Program-made: the position numbers and the translations under genes
NCBI GenBank assembly: GCA_945897785.1
Contig: CAMDGD010000004.1
Location: 1-64,000 of the forward strand
Reading direction: 5' to 3'
DNA: 64,000 bases
Source of the DNA: Paludibacter jiangxiensis
GTDB lineage: Bacteria; Bacteroidota; Bacteroidia; Bacteroidales; Paludibacteraceae
Shown here: one piece after another, positions 40,683 to 49,997 of the stretch
Layout: each line of letters starts with the position of its first letter
How positions within the stretch are numbered: position 1 is the stretch's first letter
Notes under the pieces: model-generated
The model's input: only the letters and a program-made list of their open reading frames with translations
What the model was told of the DNA's origin: nothing
Databases searched by the model: none

Positions 40683-40950
40683 TTATTTTACCGATTTTTT
40701 GCTAAAATTATGTGTTTTAAACTAAAATAGTACAATTAAATGAAATAGCTCTCGAAACAAAGGACGAGTAGTAGTTAAAAAAGTTGACAATAACCCTAGT
40801 TGTAAGAGTTAAATTTAGAGAATAGGAAATAAAAAACTGGATATAGTAATGAAAAACTTCTGTTTTATAGATTATTTTTTTTAATAAAAGCAACTTAAGT
40901 GCGATTGCTGCTATAATTGCGCCACTACTAGTCAGTAAATTAGTAAAAAG

Positions 40951-42108
40951 CTAATTTTTTAACAACATAATAAGCTTTAAGGCTAAATCGTAAAAAACAA
41001 AGCGAGCCTGCACATTTTGGTCAATATGCTGTTCGGCCAAGCCAAGTTCATGCATAATGCTAATTACATTGCTTTCGTTAATAAATGGAGCAAATTTATC
41101 GGCAAATTCTCGTTCAGTTTTTGAGAGGTAGTTTAGCTCTTGCCGTTTTAAGTTGTAAATAAAATTCTCACGAATCATATGCTGCGAATACACCAAAAAC
41201 CGTTTCTGGTTTTCTCTACCAATTTTGGCCATATTACCCGAAAAAATTTTGAGTGCTTGTAGCGAATTTCCTTTTTCGCTTATCTTTTTATGAAATTTTA
41301 TTCCATAAGCCGTACGCATCAATTGCATAAAGTTTTCAAGATGCATTTGGTTTGATTCATTTGCAGCAAGCTCTTGTGTTGCTTTACTAAAATTGCCGTT
41401 TACTAATCGAGCCAAGCATTGCGAATCGGTTATAGGTAAGTCAAATCTTTCAAAAAGAGCATTTGCTAAATCTTGCACCGCTATAGGCGGAATATTAATT
41501 CGTTGTACGCGCGATTGTATGGTGGAAATAATAGTATCTGAAGCATCGGAAAGCAACAGAAAGAGAGTCTTTGGAGGAGGCTCTTCAATAATTTTCAATA
41601 GTTTATTGGCACATTGTTCATGCATCTTTTCTGCCTGCCAAATAAGCATTATTTTGTATTCCGACTCGTATGTTTTGAGGTTTAGCTTTCGGAGTATCTC
41701 CTGACTCTCATTCGAATAGATAAGTCCCTTTTTGCCTTCACCGGCAATTTTCTCGAACCATTCATCTTCGCTAAAATAAGGATTCTCTATTAACGATGAT
41801 CTAAATGGAGCGATAAAATCATCACAAACAACAGTAGTTTTATTTGACGGTTTAATAACTGGAAAAACAAAGTGCATGTCGGGATGCACCAATTTAGCAA
41901 ACTTTAAACAGGAAGGGCACTTTCCGCACGAATCGTTTTCTCCCCTATCTTGACAACAAATATATTGAGCATAGGCTAAAGCAAGCGCTCGTTTACCTAC
42001 ACCTACACCACCACTAAAAAGTTGCGCATGTGGTATTCGCTGTTCTTTAACCGTTTGAATTAAGCGATTCTTAACAGCATCTTGTCCAATGATAGATGAA
42101 AAAAGCAT
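40951..42108 (-). CDS. holB: DNA polymerase III delta' subunit
   Basis: IIGQDAVKNRLIQTV, HAQLFSGGVGVGKRALALAYAQYICC, CGKCPSCLK, KIIEEPPPKTLFLLLS. Confidence 0.9.
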   Translation of the reverse strand: MLFSSIIGQDAVKNRLIQTVKEQRIPHAQLFSGGVGVGKRALALAYAQYICCQDRGENDSCGKCPSCLKFAKLVHPDMHFVFPVIKPSNKTTVVCDDFIAPFRSSLIENPYFSEDEWFEKIAGEGKKGLIYSNESQEILRKLNLKTYESEYKIMLIWQAEKMHEQCANKLLKIIEEPPPKTLFLLLSDASDTIISTIQSRVQRINIPPIAVQDLANALFERFDLPITDSQCLARLVNGNFSKATQELAANESNQMHLENFMQLMRTAYGIKFHKKISEKGNSLQALKIFSGNMAKIGRENQKRFLVYSQHMIRENFIYNLKRQELNYLSKTEREFADKFAPFINESNVISIMHELGLAEQHIDQNVQARFVFYDLALKLIMLLKN

Positions 42109-42578
42109 ATTTTCTAAGTTGAATGCAAAAATAGAAAAATTAAGCGAATTGAAGTGTGTTCATGCTAATAGTTTGCATAAGATAGTCTCTCGTTCTAAAA
42201 CCTTTCTTTAAACAAATGCCTTCGTTTTACCTATATATACATGTAAAAACGAAAAGTTTTAGGGCAAAGATTGAGAAAACAGAGAGCTAAGAATCTAGAC
42301 AAAAGAGTAAAGAATAAAAACGGGTTTTTTAAATTACAATAAAAAAGACTTTCAGTGCTCAAACGATTAACCAGTTAAACTATGTATCAGTAAGCTTCTT
42401 AATTATTATCTATTTGATTACCTTGTAAATTAAATCCCTTTAGCCATTTACAGTTTGTTGTATATTATAAAACGGCACATACATAAATACCCTTTTTATC
42501 GAATTAATATGTTACAATTTCTATATCTAAATCCCTTTTTGTATTTTTGCCCCGAGTACTAATGAAATTTATTGTCAA

Positions 42579-43535
42579 GTGAAAATAATCGATTTAATCA
42601 ATCAAAGCAAAAAGACCGCATTCTCTTTTGAGTTATTACCTCCATTAAAAGGTAATAGTATAGATAAAGTCTATAACGGTATCGACCCTTTATTGCAGTT
42701 TGAGCCTACTTATATTAACATTACCACTCACCATAGTGAGTTTGTACAACGCACTTTAGATACTGGCGAGGTAGTAAAACAAAACATTCGCAAACGCCCG
42801 GGTACAGTATCTATTGCCTCAGTAATACAACATAAATACAATATTCCTACCGTACCACATGTTATCTGTGCGGGTTTTTCTAAAAGCGACACAGAATATG
42901 CCTTGGTTGATTTACAACTTTTAGGCATTACTGATTTATTGGTATTACAAGGAGATAAAGGTAAGCTTGAACCCAATTACATACCCGAAGGCGAAGGACA
43001 TAATTATGCTATAGAACTACAGAAGCAAATCAATCAGTTTAATGAAGGCGCTTTTATTGACGGAAGTACAATGGCCGATAAGCCGGTTACTCCTTTCTCG
43101 TATGGTGTTGCCGGTTATCCAGAAAAACATGCAGATGCCATAAGCATGGATATGGATATTTATTATTTAAAAGAGAAGGTAAAAGCAGGAGCCGATTATA
43201 TTGTTACCCAAATGTTTTTCGACAATCAAAAATACTTTGATTTTGTTTCCCGTTGCCGTGCCGAAGGCATTACCGTACCAATTATTCCAGGCATTAAACC
43301 TGTTGTTTTAATGAATCAGCTAACAGTATTGCCAAAAATATTTGGTTCATCCATTCCGGAGCCCTTTGCCAACGAACTAGCCAAATGCAAAACAGATGAA
43401 GCAGCAAACGAAGTAGGTACTGCTTGGTGCATTGAGCAATGCAAAGAACTAATAGCACAACAAGTGCCCAGCTTGCATTTTTACACTTTTATGGCAACCG
43501 ACAGCGTGGCAAAAGTGGCAAACGCTGTGTATTAA
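42579..43535 (+). CDS. metF: 5,10-methylenetetrahydrofolate reductase
   Basis: FSFELLPPLKGNS, VLQGDKGK, YGVAGYPEKHADA, AGADYIVTQMFFDNQKYFDFV. GTG start. Confidence 0.95.
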   Translation: MKIIDLINQSKKTAFSFELLPPLKGNSIDKVYNGIDPLLQFEPTYINITTHHSEFVQRTLDTGEVVKQNIRKRPGTVSIASVIQHKYNIPTVPHVICAGFSKSDTEYALVDLQLLGITDLLVLQGDKGKLEPNYIPEGEGHNYAIELQKQINQFNEGAFIDGSTMADKPVTPFSYGVAGYPEKHADAISMDMDIYYLKEKVKAGADYIVTQMFFDNQKYFDFVSRCRAEGITVPIIPGIKPVVLMNQLTVLPKIFGSSIPEPFANELAKCKTDEAANEVGTAWCIEQCKELIAQQVPSLHFYTFMATDSVAKVANAVY

Positions 43536-43550
43536 TAAAAAACGCTTCCA

Positions 43551-43778
43551 ATGATATATATTTTTATTCTCATTTTTATTCTATTGCTTTTTGGGGTATC
43601 TTTTTTTTTCGGGATATTCAACTTTATTTTGCGCCTACTAGCCGCACTCTTTTTGTTTGGAAGAAAAACAGACAAACAAGCAAGCAAGAAGGCCGAATAT
43701 ACCCAGCCCACACAAAAGAAAAAATCTCTCTTCAATAAACAAGAAGCAGAAGATGCCGACTTTGAAGAAATAAAATGA
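43551..43778 (+). CDS. Small membrane protein (DUF4834-like)
   Basis: 75 aa: one hydrophobic segment followed by a charged tail ending DADFEEIK. Confidence 0.55.
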   Translation: MIYIFILIFILLLFGVSFFFGIFNFILRLLAALFLFGRKTDKQASKKAEYTQPTQKKKSLFNKQEAEDADFEEIK

Positions 43779-44039
43779 CGGTTGTTATAGATTCTGATTG
43801 TTATATTTTTTATGCTTATAGGCTAAAAAAATACTTTTTAACACTAAGCAACTTTTAAAATCACTATGTATGCTTACAAAAAAGCCGAGTAGTATAGTAT
43901 TATTACGATTATTAATCCTTCAGAACACCTAAATAGTAAAACGGCCATAACAAATACCCTTCATATACTTGAAAACCTAATAGAATAAAACTCTATCCAC
44001 AAGCAATTCTATCATCTTCACTTTATTTAATAGCAATAG

Positions 44040-44071
44040 TTTGGTAACTACGGTCGAAAAATTTACCTTTG
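44040..44071 (+). promoter_or_regulatory. Consensus Bacteroidetes promoter of fba
   Basis: TTTG (44040-44043) - N20 - TACCTTTG (44064-44071). Confidence 0.75.
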
Positions 44072-44109
44072 TATCGCTTTAAAAAATTAATCATTTAAAA
44101 TATAGTATC

Positions 44110-45102
44110 ATGGTAAGTTACAAAGAATTAGGCCTTTCGAACACCAAAGCGTTGTTTGCAAAAGCACATGCAGGGAAATATGCAATTCCCGCTTTCAATT
44201 TTAACAATATGGAGCAATTACAAGCTATTATTCAGGCTTGTGTTGAAACAAAATCACCGGTTATTTTGCAAGTATCGGCTGGAGCGCGTAAATACGCAAA
44301 CCAAACTATGCTTCGCTATATGGCTCAAGGAGCTGTTGAGTATGCTAAAGAATTAGGCTGCAACATTCCTATCGTACTTCACCTTGACCACGGAAACTCT
44401 TTCGAATTATGTAAAGAATGTATCGATTCGGGCTTTTCATCTGTAATGATTGACGGATCGCACTTGCCATACGAAGAAAACATTGCCTTAACCAAAAAAG
44501 TGGTTGAGTACGCACACGCAAATGATGTAACCGTTGAAGGCGAATTGGGTGTGTTAGCTGGTATCGAAGACGATGTAGTTGCAGAACACCATACTTATAC
44601 AGAACCAGATCAAGTAGAAGATTTTGTAAAGAAAACCGGCGTAGATTCGTTGGCTATTTCTATCGGAACATCGCATGGTGCAAATAAATTTACTCCTGCA
44701 CAATGTACCAGAAATGCTGATGGCGTGTTAATTCCACCTCCATTGCGTTTTGATATTCTAGAAGAAATTGAAAAAAGAATTCCCGGATTCCCTATCGTAT
44801 TACACGGAGCATCATCTGTTCCTCAAGAATTAATTGCTGTTATTAACAATAACGGTGGAGCAATGAAAGATGCTATCGGAATTCCTGAATCAGAATTACG
44901 CCACGCAGCTACTTCAGCTGTATGCAAAGTAAATATCGACTCTGATGGTCGTATTGCTATGACGGCTGCTGTTCGCGAAGTATTGGCTACACAACCGGCT
45001 GAATTCGATCCAAGAAAATACTTAGGTCCGGCACGCGATCAACTAAAAGACTTATACAAACACAAAGTGCTAAATGTTTTAGGCAGCAACGACAAAGCTT
45101 AA
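44110..45102 (+). CDS. fba: Class II fructose-bisphosphate aldolase
   Basis: YAIPAFNFNNMEQLQAII, VLHLDHGNSFE, SVMIDGSHLPYEENI, SIGTSHGANKF, VLHGASSVP. Confidence 0.95.
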   Translation: MVSYKELGLSNTKALFAKAHAGKYAIPAFNFNNMEQLQAIIQACVETKSPVILQVSAGARKYANQTMLRYMAQGAVEYAKELGCNIPIVLHLDHGNSFELCKECIDSGFSSVMIDGSHLPYEENIALTKKVVEYAHANDVTVEGELGVLAGIEDDVVAEHHTYTEPDQVEDFVKKTGVDSLAISIGTSHGANKFTPAQCTRNADGVLIPPPLRFDILEEIEKRIPGFPIVLHGASSVPQELIAVINNNGGAMKDAIGIPESELRHAATSAVCKVNIDSDGRIAMTAAVREVLATQPAEFDPRKYLGPARDQLKDLYKHKVLNVLGSNDKA

Positions 45103-45121
45103 AAAAATAGTCAACGAAATT

Positions 45122-45156
45122 ATACCCTACACAGAAAACTGTGTGGGGTATTTTTT
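45122..45156 (+). terminator. Intrinsic terminator after fba
   Basis: TACCCTACACAG-aaaa-CTGTGTGGGGTA followed by TTTTTTT. Confidence 0.88.
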
Positions 45157-45383
45157 TGAACTATAATTAATGTTAAATGTAAAGTTTCTTTTTACAGTAC
45201 AAAACCAGGTACTATTACTTCAAATACGCCTAAAACAAGCGGTTATAGTAATTTTGCAAAGATATAACAGCTTGATTATCAAACAACAAAAAACACTAAA
45301 AAGACTTAATATTTTTATGTACAACTTGTTTTTAAATTCGTAATGCTTATTTTTGACGCAACTTAAAATTTAACACATAGCCT

Positions 45384-45596
45384 ATGACGCAAATTAACAC
45401 CCTAATTGGCATTCTATTACTTATCATCGGATTCCCCATGTTTTTGATTGGGTTCAAAATCATCAATCCTTTTCGCAAAGAAAAAAACCCTGAGAAAGAA
45501 TTTATTTTTTACAAAACATGTGGCATTGTGCTCAAGTTTTGTGGTCCTCTATTGTTGATAATTGCCGCTTATTTTATATTCTTTCTCACACAGTAA
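45384..45596 (+). CDS. Small two-TM membrane protein
   Basis: 70 aa with two hydrophobic segments; preceded by TTG-N19-TATTTTTG promoter (45326-45355). Confidence 0.55.
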   Translation: MTQINTLIGILLLIIGFPMFLIGFKIINPFRKEKNPEKEFIFYKTCGIVLKFCGPLLLIIAAYFIFFLTQ

Positions 45597-45878
45597 GAAA
45601 ACACTATTTCTAGACAAAAGAACAAAAAGTAAAGATAAAAGGCGGGGGTTCCGTTATAATTAGTCCTAATTAGTGAACCTGCATTTCTTGTATTTCCAAC
45701 TTTACTCTGCAAAAATCAGTGCAATCAGTGTTTTTCTTTTAGAGCCAACAATCTTAAACAATAAAAAAAATCTTTCGTTCTTTGTAACTCAATTGATCAA
45801 TTTTGTTTAAAAATATACTATCGATAAAAGATTAACTTGTACTTTTAGCCTAAATAAAAAACGATAATAAACATTAAC

Positions 45879-46469
45879 ATGCAAAAAATTGTTGTTTTTG
45901 GTGGAACAGGCTATATAGGTTCATCGCTTTGTGAGGCTTTGCTTAAATCAGGATACGAAGTGATAAGCATATCACAATCTGGTAAAAACAAGTACTTATC
46001 AGATACCGCCGGCAAACACATTTGCTTTATTCGAGCAAATGTACTTAGTGATACTCACTGGCAAGAAAACTTAAACGGGTGCATTGCCGTTGTAAACAGC
46101 ATTGGCATTTTATTTCAAAATAAAAAAACAGGCAAAACCTACAAAAGACTAATTACTGATGTAAGCGAAAAAATAGCGCAAGTAGCTGTGGATAAATCCG
46201 TACCTAAATTTATTCATATTTCGGCTATTAAACCACCATTTTTAATGCTACAAAGCTACCATCATCACAAACAGCTAGCCGAAGAATATTTATCTAAACA
46301 ATCCTTTTCACTTCAAATTATTCGTCCACATATCGTTGTTTCTCCTCAAAAACCCCTGTTACTCTTGTTGTATAAAATGCAAGAGCTTTTGCATTTCTCG
46401 TTTAAATACTTTGAATCGATAGATAGCATTAACCAACAAGTACTTCGGTTCTTAAAAAAAACGCCCTAA
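45879..46469 (+). CDS. NAD(P)-binding epimerase-like protein (atypical SDR)
   Basis: KIVVFGGTGYIGSSLCEALLKSGYEV and KFIHISAIKPP. Confidence 0.8.
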   Translation: MQKIVVFGGTGYIGSSLCEALLKSGYEVISISQSGKNKYLSDTAGKHICFIRANVLSDTHWQENLNGCIAVVNSIGILFQNKKTGKTYKRLITDVSEKIAQVAVDKSVPKFIHISAIKPPFLMLQSYHHHKQLAEEYLSKQSFSLQIIRPHIVVSPQKPLLLLLYKMQELLHFSFKYFESIDSINQQVLRFLKKTP

Positions 46470-46545
46470 TTTAATAGGAAGATTTTTTCGAAAAATTATT
46501 TTCTAAGCATATTTCAATATCTTTGGCTTTTAAAATTCGTTTATT

Positions 46546-49392
46546 GTGAAAAATCATCGTATAAAATTGCTTTTTGCACTCCTTTTTTGGGGAGTGTTTC
46601 TGCCTGCTTTCGCTCAGTATTTTGGGGGATTTTCTAATAAAGCCCCCTGGTTTCAACTTGAAACGACTTATGCACGAATTATTTTTCCGGCAGGACTATC
46701 AATGCAAGCCAACAACGTGGCCAACAATATCGACTGGCTTATTCAAACACAAGATTCCTCACGCAACTTTCGCTTGCGAAAAATTGACATTGTACTTAAC
46801 AACCAAGCCGTAGAATCAAACGGCTATGTTAGTTCGGTTCCCTACCATTCGATGTTTTTTCTTACCCCGCCTCAAAACGGAAATGTATTTGGCACAACCC
46901 CATGGCTAGAAGAACTAACCATACACGAGTACCGGCATGTTTGGCAATACAACCAAATGCGAAGCCGGTTAGCCAATGCCTTGTATTGGGTAGCCGGAGA
47001 TAAAGGCTGGGGCGGATACATCCATATTATCTTCCCCAATTGGTATTTTGAAGGTGATGCTATTCACTCAGAAACAAAATTTACGCATTCAGGTAGAGGG
47101 CGATTGCCTTACTTTTCGTTAACACAAAGAGCCATGGCGTTGGATAGCATTAACTACAAATACATTAAACTCCGTAACGGTTCATACAAAGACCCTCTAC
47201 CTAATCACTACGAATATGGCTATCACCTAGTGAGTTATGGAAATAAGCAATTTGGTGAAAGCGGATGGAATAGAATTATAAAAAACACCTCAAGCCTGAA
47301 AAGCTTTTTTTATCCCTTCTCATCGGCCATAAAAAAAGAAAGCGGTATGCGCGCAAAAAAATTTTACCAAGCCATGCTCAAAGATTTTTCGGAATACACC
47401 AACAAACAACAAGCAAACAGAACCATAAGCACATACACCCCGCTTACAATAAAAACAAAAACCGTTAGTAATTATTACCAGGCTGTTTTTGAAACCGACT
47501 CTACGCTATTGGTACTCAAAAATAGCTACAAAGAAATCCTTTCCTTATATCGGCTACACCTACAAACAAGAAAAGAACAAAAACTATACGAAATAGGCTA
47601 CCTAGATAACCCGTGGTTTAGTTACGCAAATAATACCGTAGTGTGGTCGGAATTTCGACATGATAAAAGGTATTGGAATACCGGCTACTCCATTATTCGC
47701 AAGCTTAATTTGAAGACGCTAAAGTGCATTGATCTAACTAAAGAATCGCGGTATTTTTCGCCGGCACTATCACCCAACGGACAAAACATCGCTGTAATAG
47801 AACATACCGATCAGCAAGAAACGTCCCTTAAAATTATTGATGCCATTACCGGCTTAGAGAAAGAAAAAATTGATGCTGCAGCGATTCAATCAACTCTGGA
47901 CAATAAACCTAAATCATCCGAATATTACAAAACAACCATAAGTTCACCTTGCTATTGGAACGATGGGTCGGCCATCCTTTTTATCCGTAAAATAAACGAA
48001 AAAAATTCGCTTTGCAGCTATCACTTTGCTAGTGGAACACTTACAGAATATCCTCAAAATACTAATTTCCAAATTCCTAAGGGCATAGCAGTAACAAACC
48101 CTATAAAACAAGGAAATCTTATATATTTTTCTGCTTCGCACCAAGGTATAGATGATATTTTTTACATTGATACTACTACCGACTCATGCTACCGTGCAAC
48201 GAGCAGTAAACTAGGAGCTTATTATCCCGCCATCTCTCCCAATGGAAAATCCTTGGTGTTTAGCAACTATTCTTTATACGGATTTAAGTTAGCACAAATG
48301 GACTTACCAACTAATCCTGAAAAGCTTTCGGCTCATACATTCGAAAAAGCATATTATAGTTCCGAAATTTATGCTGACACACAAGCCGTACTCTCCGAAA
48401 AAACTCATACAAACACCTATGCCTTAAGCAAATATCCTCGCTTACCAAAAGCAATTAACTTTCATTCATGGGGGATCGATGCAAACGAATACGAAACAGG
48501 CTTAGCTCTTCAATCAGACAATATATTGTTTAATACCAGCTTGTACGGAGGAGTGTTTTACAATTACAACAACCAACTTATCAACAGCAAAATGAGTGCG
48601 TATTACGGTCGGTATACGGCCATTTTATATGGTGGATATGCCCATGCATCAGACCACCGCGTTGACTTACAATTACTAGAAACAGGGGGCATTGTTCCTC
48701 TCGATTTCTCAACAGCAAAATTCAGTAAATCAGTATCTTTTCAGATGGGATATATGCACCAACAAGTGCTTATTGACGGCACAGACAACTATGATTTCTC
48801 CGGCGTACACCTAACTATAAGCGCACAAAACTATAAGCTCCAGGCCAAACAACAAGTTGGTCCAACCAAAGGAATATCAGCCCAATTGGATTGGAAAAAA
48901 GGCATGTTGAATAAGGAATATGACATTCCCGACTTAACGATAAAATCGAACCTATACTTGCCCGGAGTAGCAAAAACGCATGCCATAAAAGTACAATTAA
49001 GCCAAAAATTACAAGCACTTGACGGCTACTTTATGGACGAAATGTCGTACTCAAGAGGATACTTACGACCAGATTCTAGCTTTGTATCATACGGAAAAAT
49101 TGGCCTCAACTACCAACTCCCACTAGCCTACCCTGAGTTTGGCATTTATAGCATTTTTTATATGAAACGGCTTCGGCTTAACCTATTTGCCGATTTTAGT
49201 AAGGCTACCATAGCCCACTACAACCAAACAACCTCCAATCAACTGTATCGCTCTGCAGGTGCCGAACTTTTTTTTGATATTCGATGGTTTAACCGTTTTG
49301 AAGCGCCCCTGTTTATTCGCTATTCTTACTGTTTTTCTACCACAAACAAAACACTTGCTTGGGAATTTGGCACGCCGATAATTGTTTTTTAA
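46546..49392 (+). CDS. Large exported HExxH metallopeptidase-like / TolB-propeller / probable outer-membrane protein
   Basis: Signal peptide; LTIHEYRHVWQYNQ and FEGDAIHSE; repeated YFSPALSPNGQNIAV / YYPAISPNGKSLVF PD40-type motifs; beta-rich C-terminus ending in Phe. Confidence 0.65.
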   Translation: MKNHRIKLLFALLFWGVFLPAFAQYFGGFSNKAPWFQLETTYARIIFPAGLSMQANNVANNIDWLIQTQDSSRNFRLRKIDIVLNNQAVESNGYVSSVPYHSMFFLTPPQNGNVFGTTPWLEELTIHEYRHVWQYNQMRSRLANALYWVAGDKGWGGYIHIIFPNWYFEGDAIHSETKFTHSGRGRLPYFSLTQRAMALDSINYKYIKLRNGSYKDPLPNHYEYGYHLVSYGNKQFGESGWNRIIKNTSSLKSFFYPFSSAIKKESGMRAKKFYQAMLKDFSEYTNKQQANRTISTYTPLTIKTKTVSNYYQAVFETDSTLLVLKNSYKEILSLYRLHLQTRKEQKLYEIGYLDNPWFSYANNTVVWSEFRHDKRYWNTGYSIIRKLNLKTLKCIDLTKESRYFSPALSPNGQNIAVIEHTDQQETSLKIIDAITGLEKEKIDAAAIQSTLDNKPKSSEYYKTTISSPCYWNDGSAILFIRKINEKNSLCSYHFASGTLTEYPQNTNFQIPKGIAVTNPIKQGNLIYFSASHQGIDDIFYIDTTTDSCYRATSSKLGAYYPAISPNGKSLVFSNYSLYGFKLAQMDLPTNPEKLSAHTFEKAYYSSEIYADTQAVLSEKTHTNTYALSKYPRLPKAINFHSWGIDANEYETGLALQSDNILFNTSLYGGVFYNYNNQLINSKMSAYYGRYTAILYGGYAHASDHRVDLQLLETGGIVPLDFSTAKFSKSVSFQMGYMHQQVLIDGTDNYDFSGVHLTISAQNYKLQAKQQVGPTKGISAQLDWKKGMLNKEYDIPDLTIKSNLYLPGVAKTHAIKVQLSQKLQALDGYFMDEMSYSRGYLRPDSSFVSYGKIGLNYQLPLAYPEFGIYSIFYMKRLRLNLFADFSKATIAHYNQTTSNQLYRSAGAELFFDIRWFNRFEAPLFIRYSYCFSTTNKTLAWEFGTPIIVF

Positions 49393-49431
49393 GAAAAATG
49401 ACCTAAAAAGGGCTTATAAAAAGTGTAAAAA

Positions 49432-49462
49432 TTTGCACATCAAAATTTTATGTATAACTTTG
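49432..49462 (+). promoter_or_regulatory. Consensus promoter of the rimP-nusA-infB operon
   Basis: TTTG (49432-49435) - N19 - TAACTTTG (49455-49462). Confidence 0.7.
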
Positions 49463-49481
49463 CGTGCGAATTGAAAGATAG

Positions 49482-49509
49482 AAAGGGGGGACAGCTAGTC
49501 CCCCTCTTT
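49482..49509 (+). promoter_or_regulatory. GC-rich hairpin in the rimP leader
   Basis: AAAGGGGGGA-cagctag-TCCCCCTCTTT (10 bp with one bulge) between promoter and ATG 49528. Confidence 0.6.
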
Positions 49510-49527
49510 GTTCACTATAAGTCAACT

Positions 49528-49995
49528 ATGCTAGACAAAACCATTGTATATCAAATTGTTGAGGAGAAAATCCAAAATACAGATTATTTTATCGTCGATG
49601 TAAAAGTTACTCCCGACAACCAAATAACAGTAGAAATTGATTGCCAAAATGGCGTTGATATAGACTTTTGTACTGAACTATTGCGTTATATAGAATCGAT
49701 TTTTGACAGAGAAGTTGAAGACTACGCTCTAGAAGTTGGTTCGGCTGGACTAACCCAACCATTTAAAGTAATAAAACAATACAAAAAAAACATAGGAAAC
49801 GAAGTAGAGGTACTGTCAAAAAGCGGACAAAAACTTAGTGGGGTTTTATTGTCCGCAGAAGAAAATGGCTTCGAAATTGAAATTGAAAAACTAGTAAAAA
49901 CCGAAGGAGCAAAACGAAAAATCAGCATAAAAGAAAAAATACCATTCCTTTACGAAGAAGTAAAATATACTAAATACATTATCAGATTTAAATAA
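49528..49995 (+). CDS. rimP: Ribosome maturation factor RimP
   Basis: YALEVGSAGLTQPFKVIKQYKKNIGNEVEV. The listed start 49450 lies inside the promoter. Confidence 0.92.
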   Translation: MLDKTIVYQIVEEKIQNTDYFIVDVKVTPDNQITVEIDCQNGVDIDFCTELLRYIESIFDREVEDYALEVGSAGLTQPFKVIKQYKKNIGNEVEVLSKSGQKLSGVLLSAEENGFEIEIEKLVKTEGAKRKISIKEKIPFLYEEVKYTKYIIRFK

Positions 49996-49997
49996 CC

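Noticed and set aside
42223-42253. Possible hairpin TTCGTTTTAC...GTAAAAACGAA
   Set aside because: AT-rich, bulged, long loop, no T-run; not distinguishable from chance in this composition.
43439-43738. 99-aa plus-strand ORF overlapping metF end and the DUF4834-like gene
   Set aside because: Out of frame with both better-supported genes and lacks family features.
43900-44000. Possible protein remnant SIITIINPSEHLNSKTAITNTLHILENLIE
   Set aside because: About 31 codons, no recognisable family, no start or ribosome-binding context.
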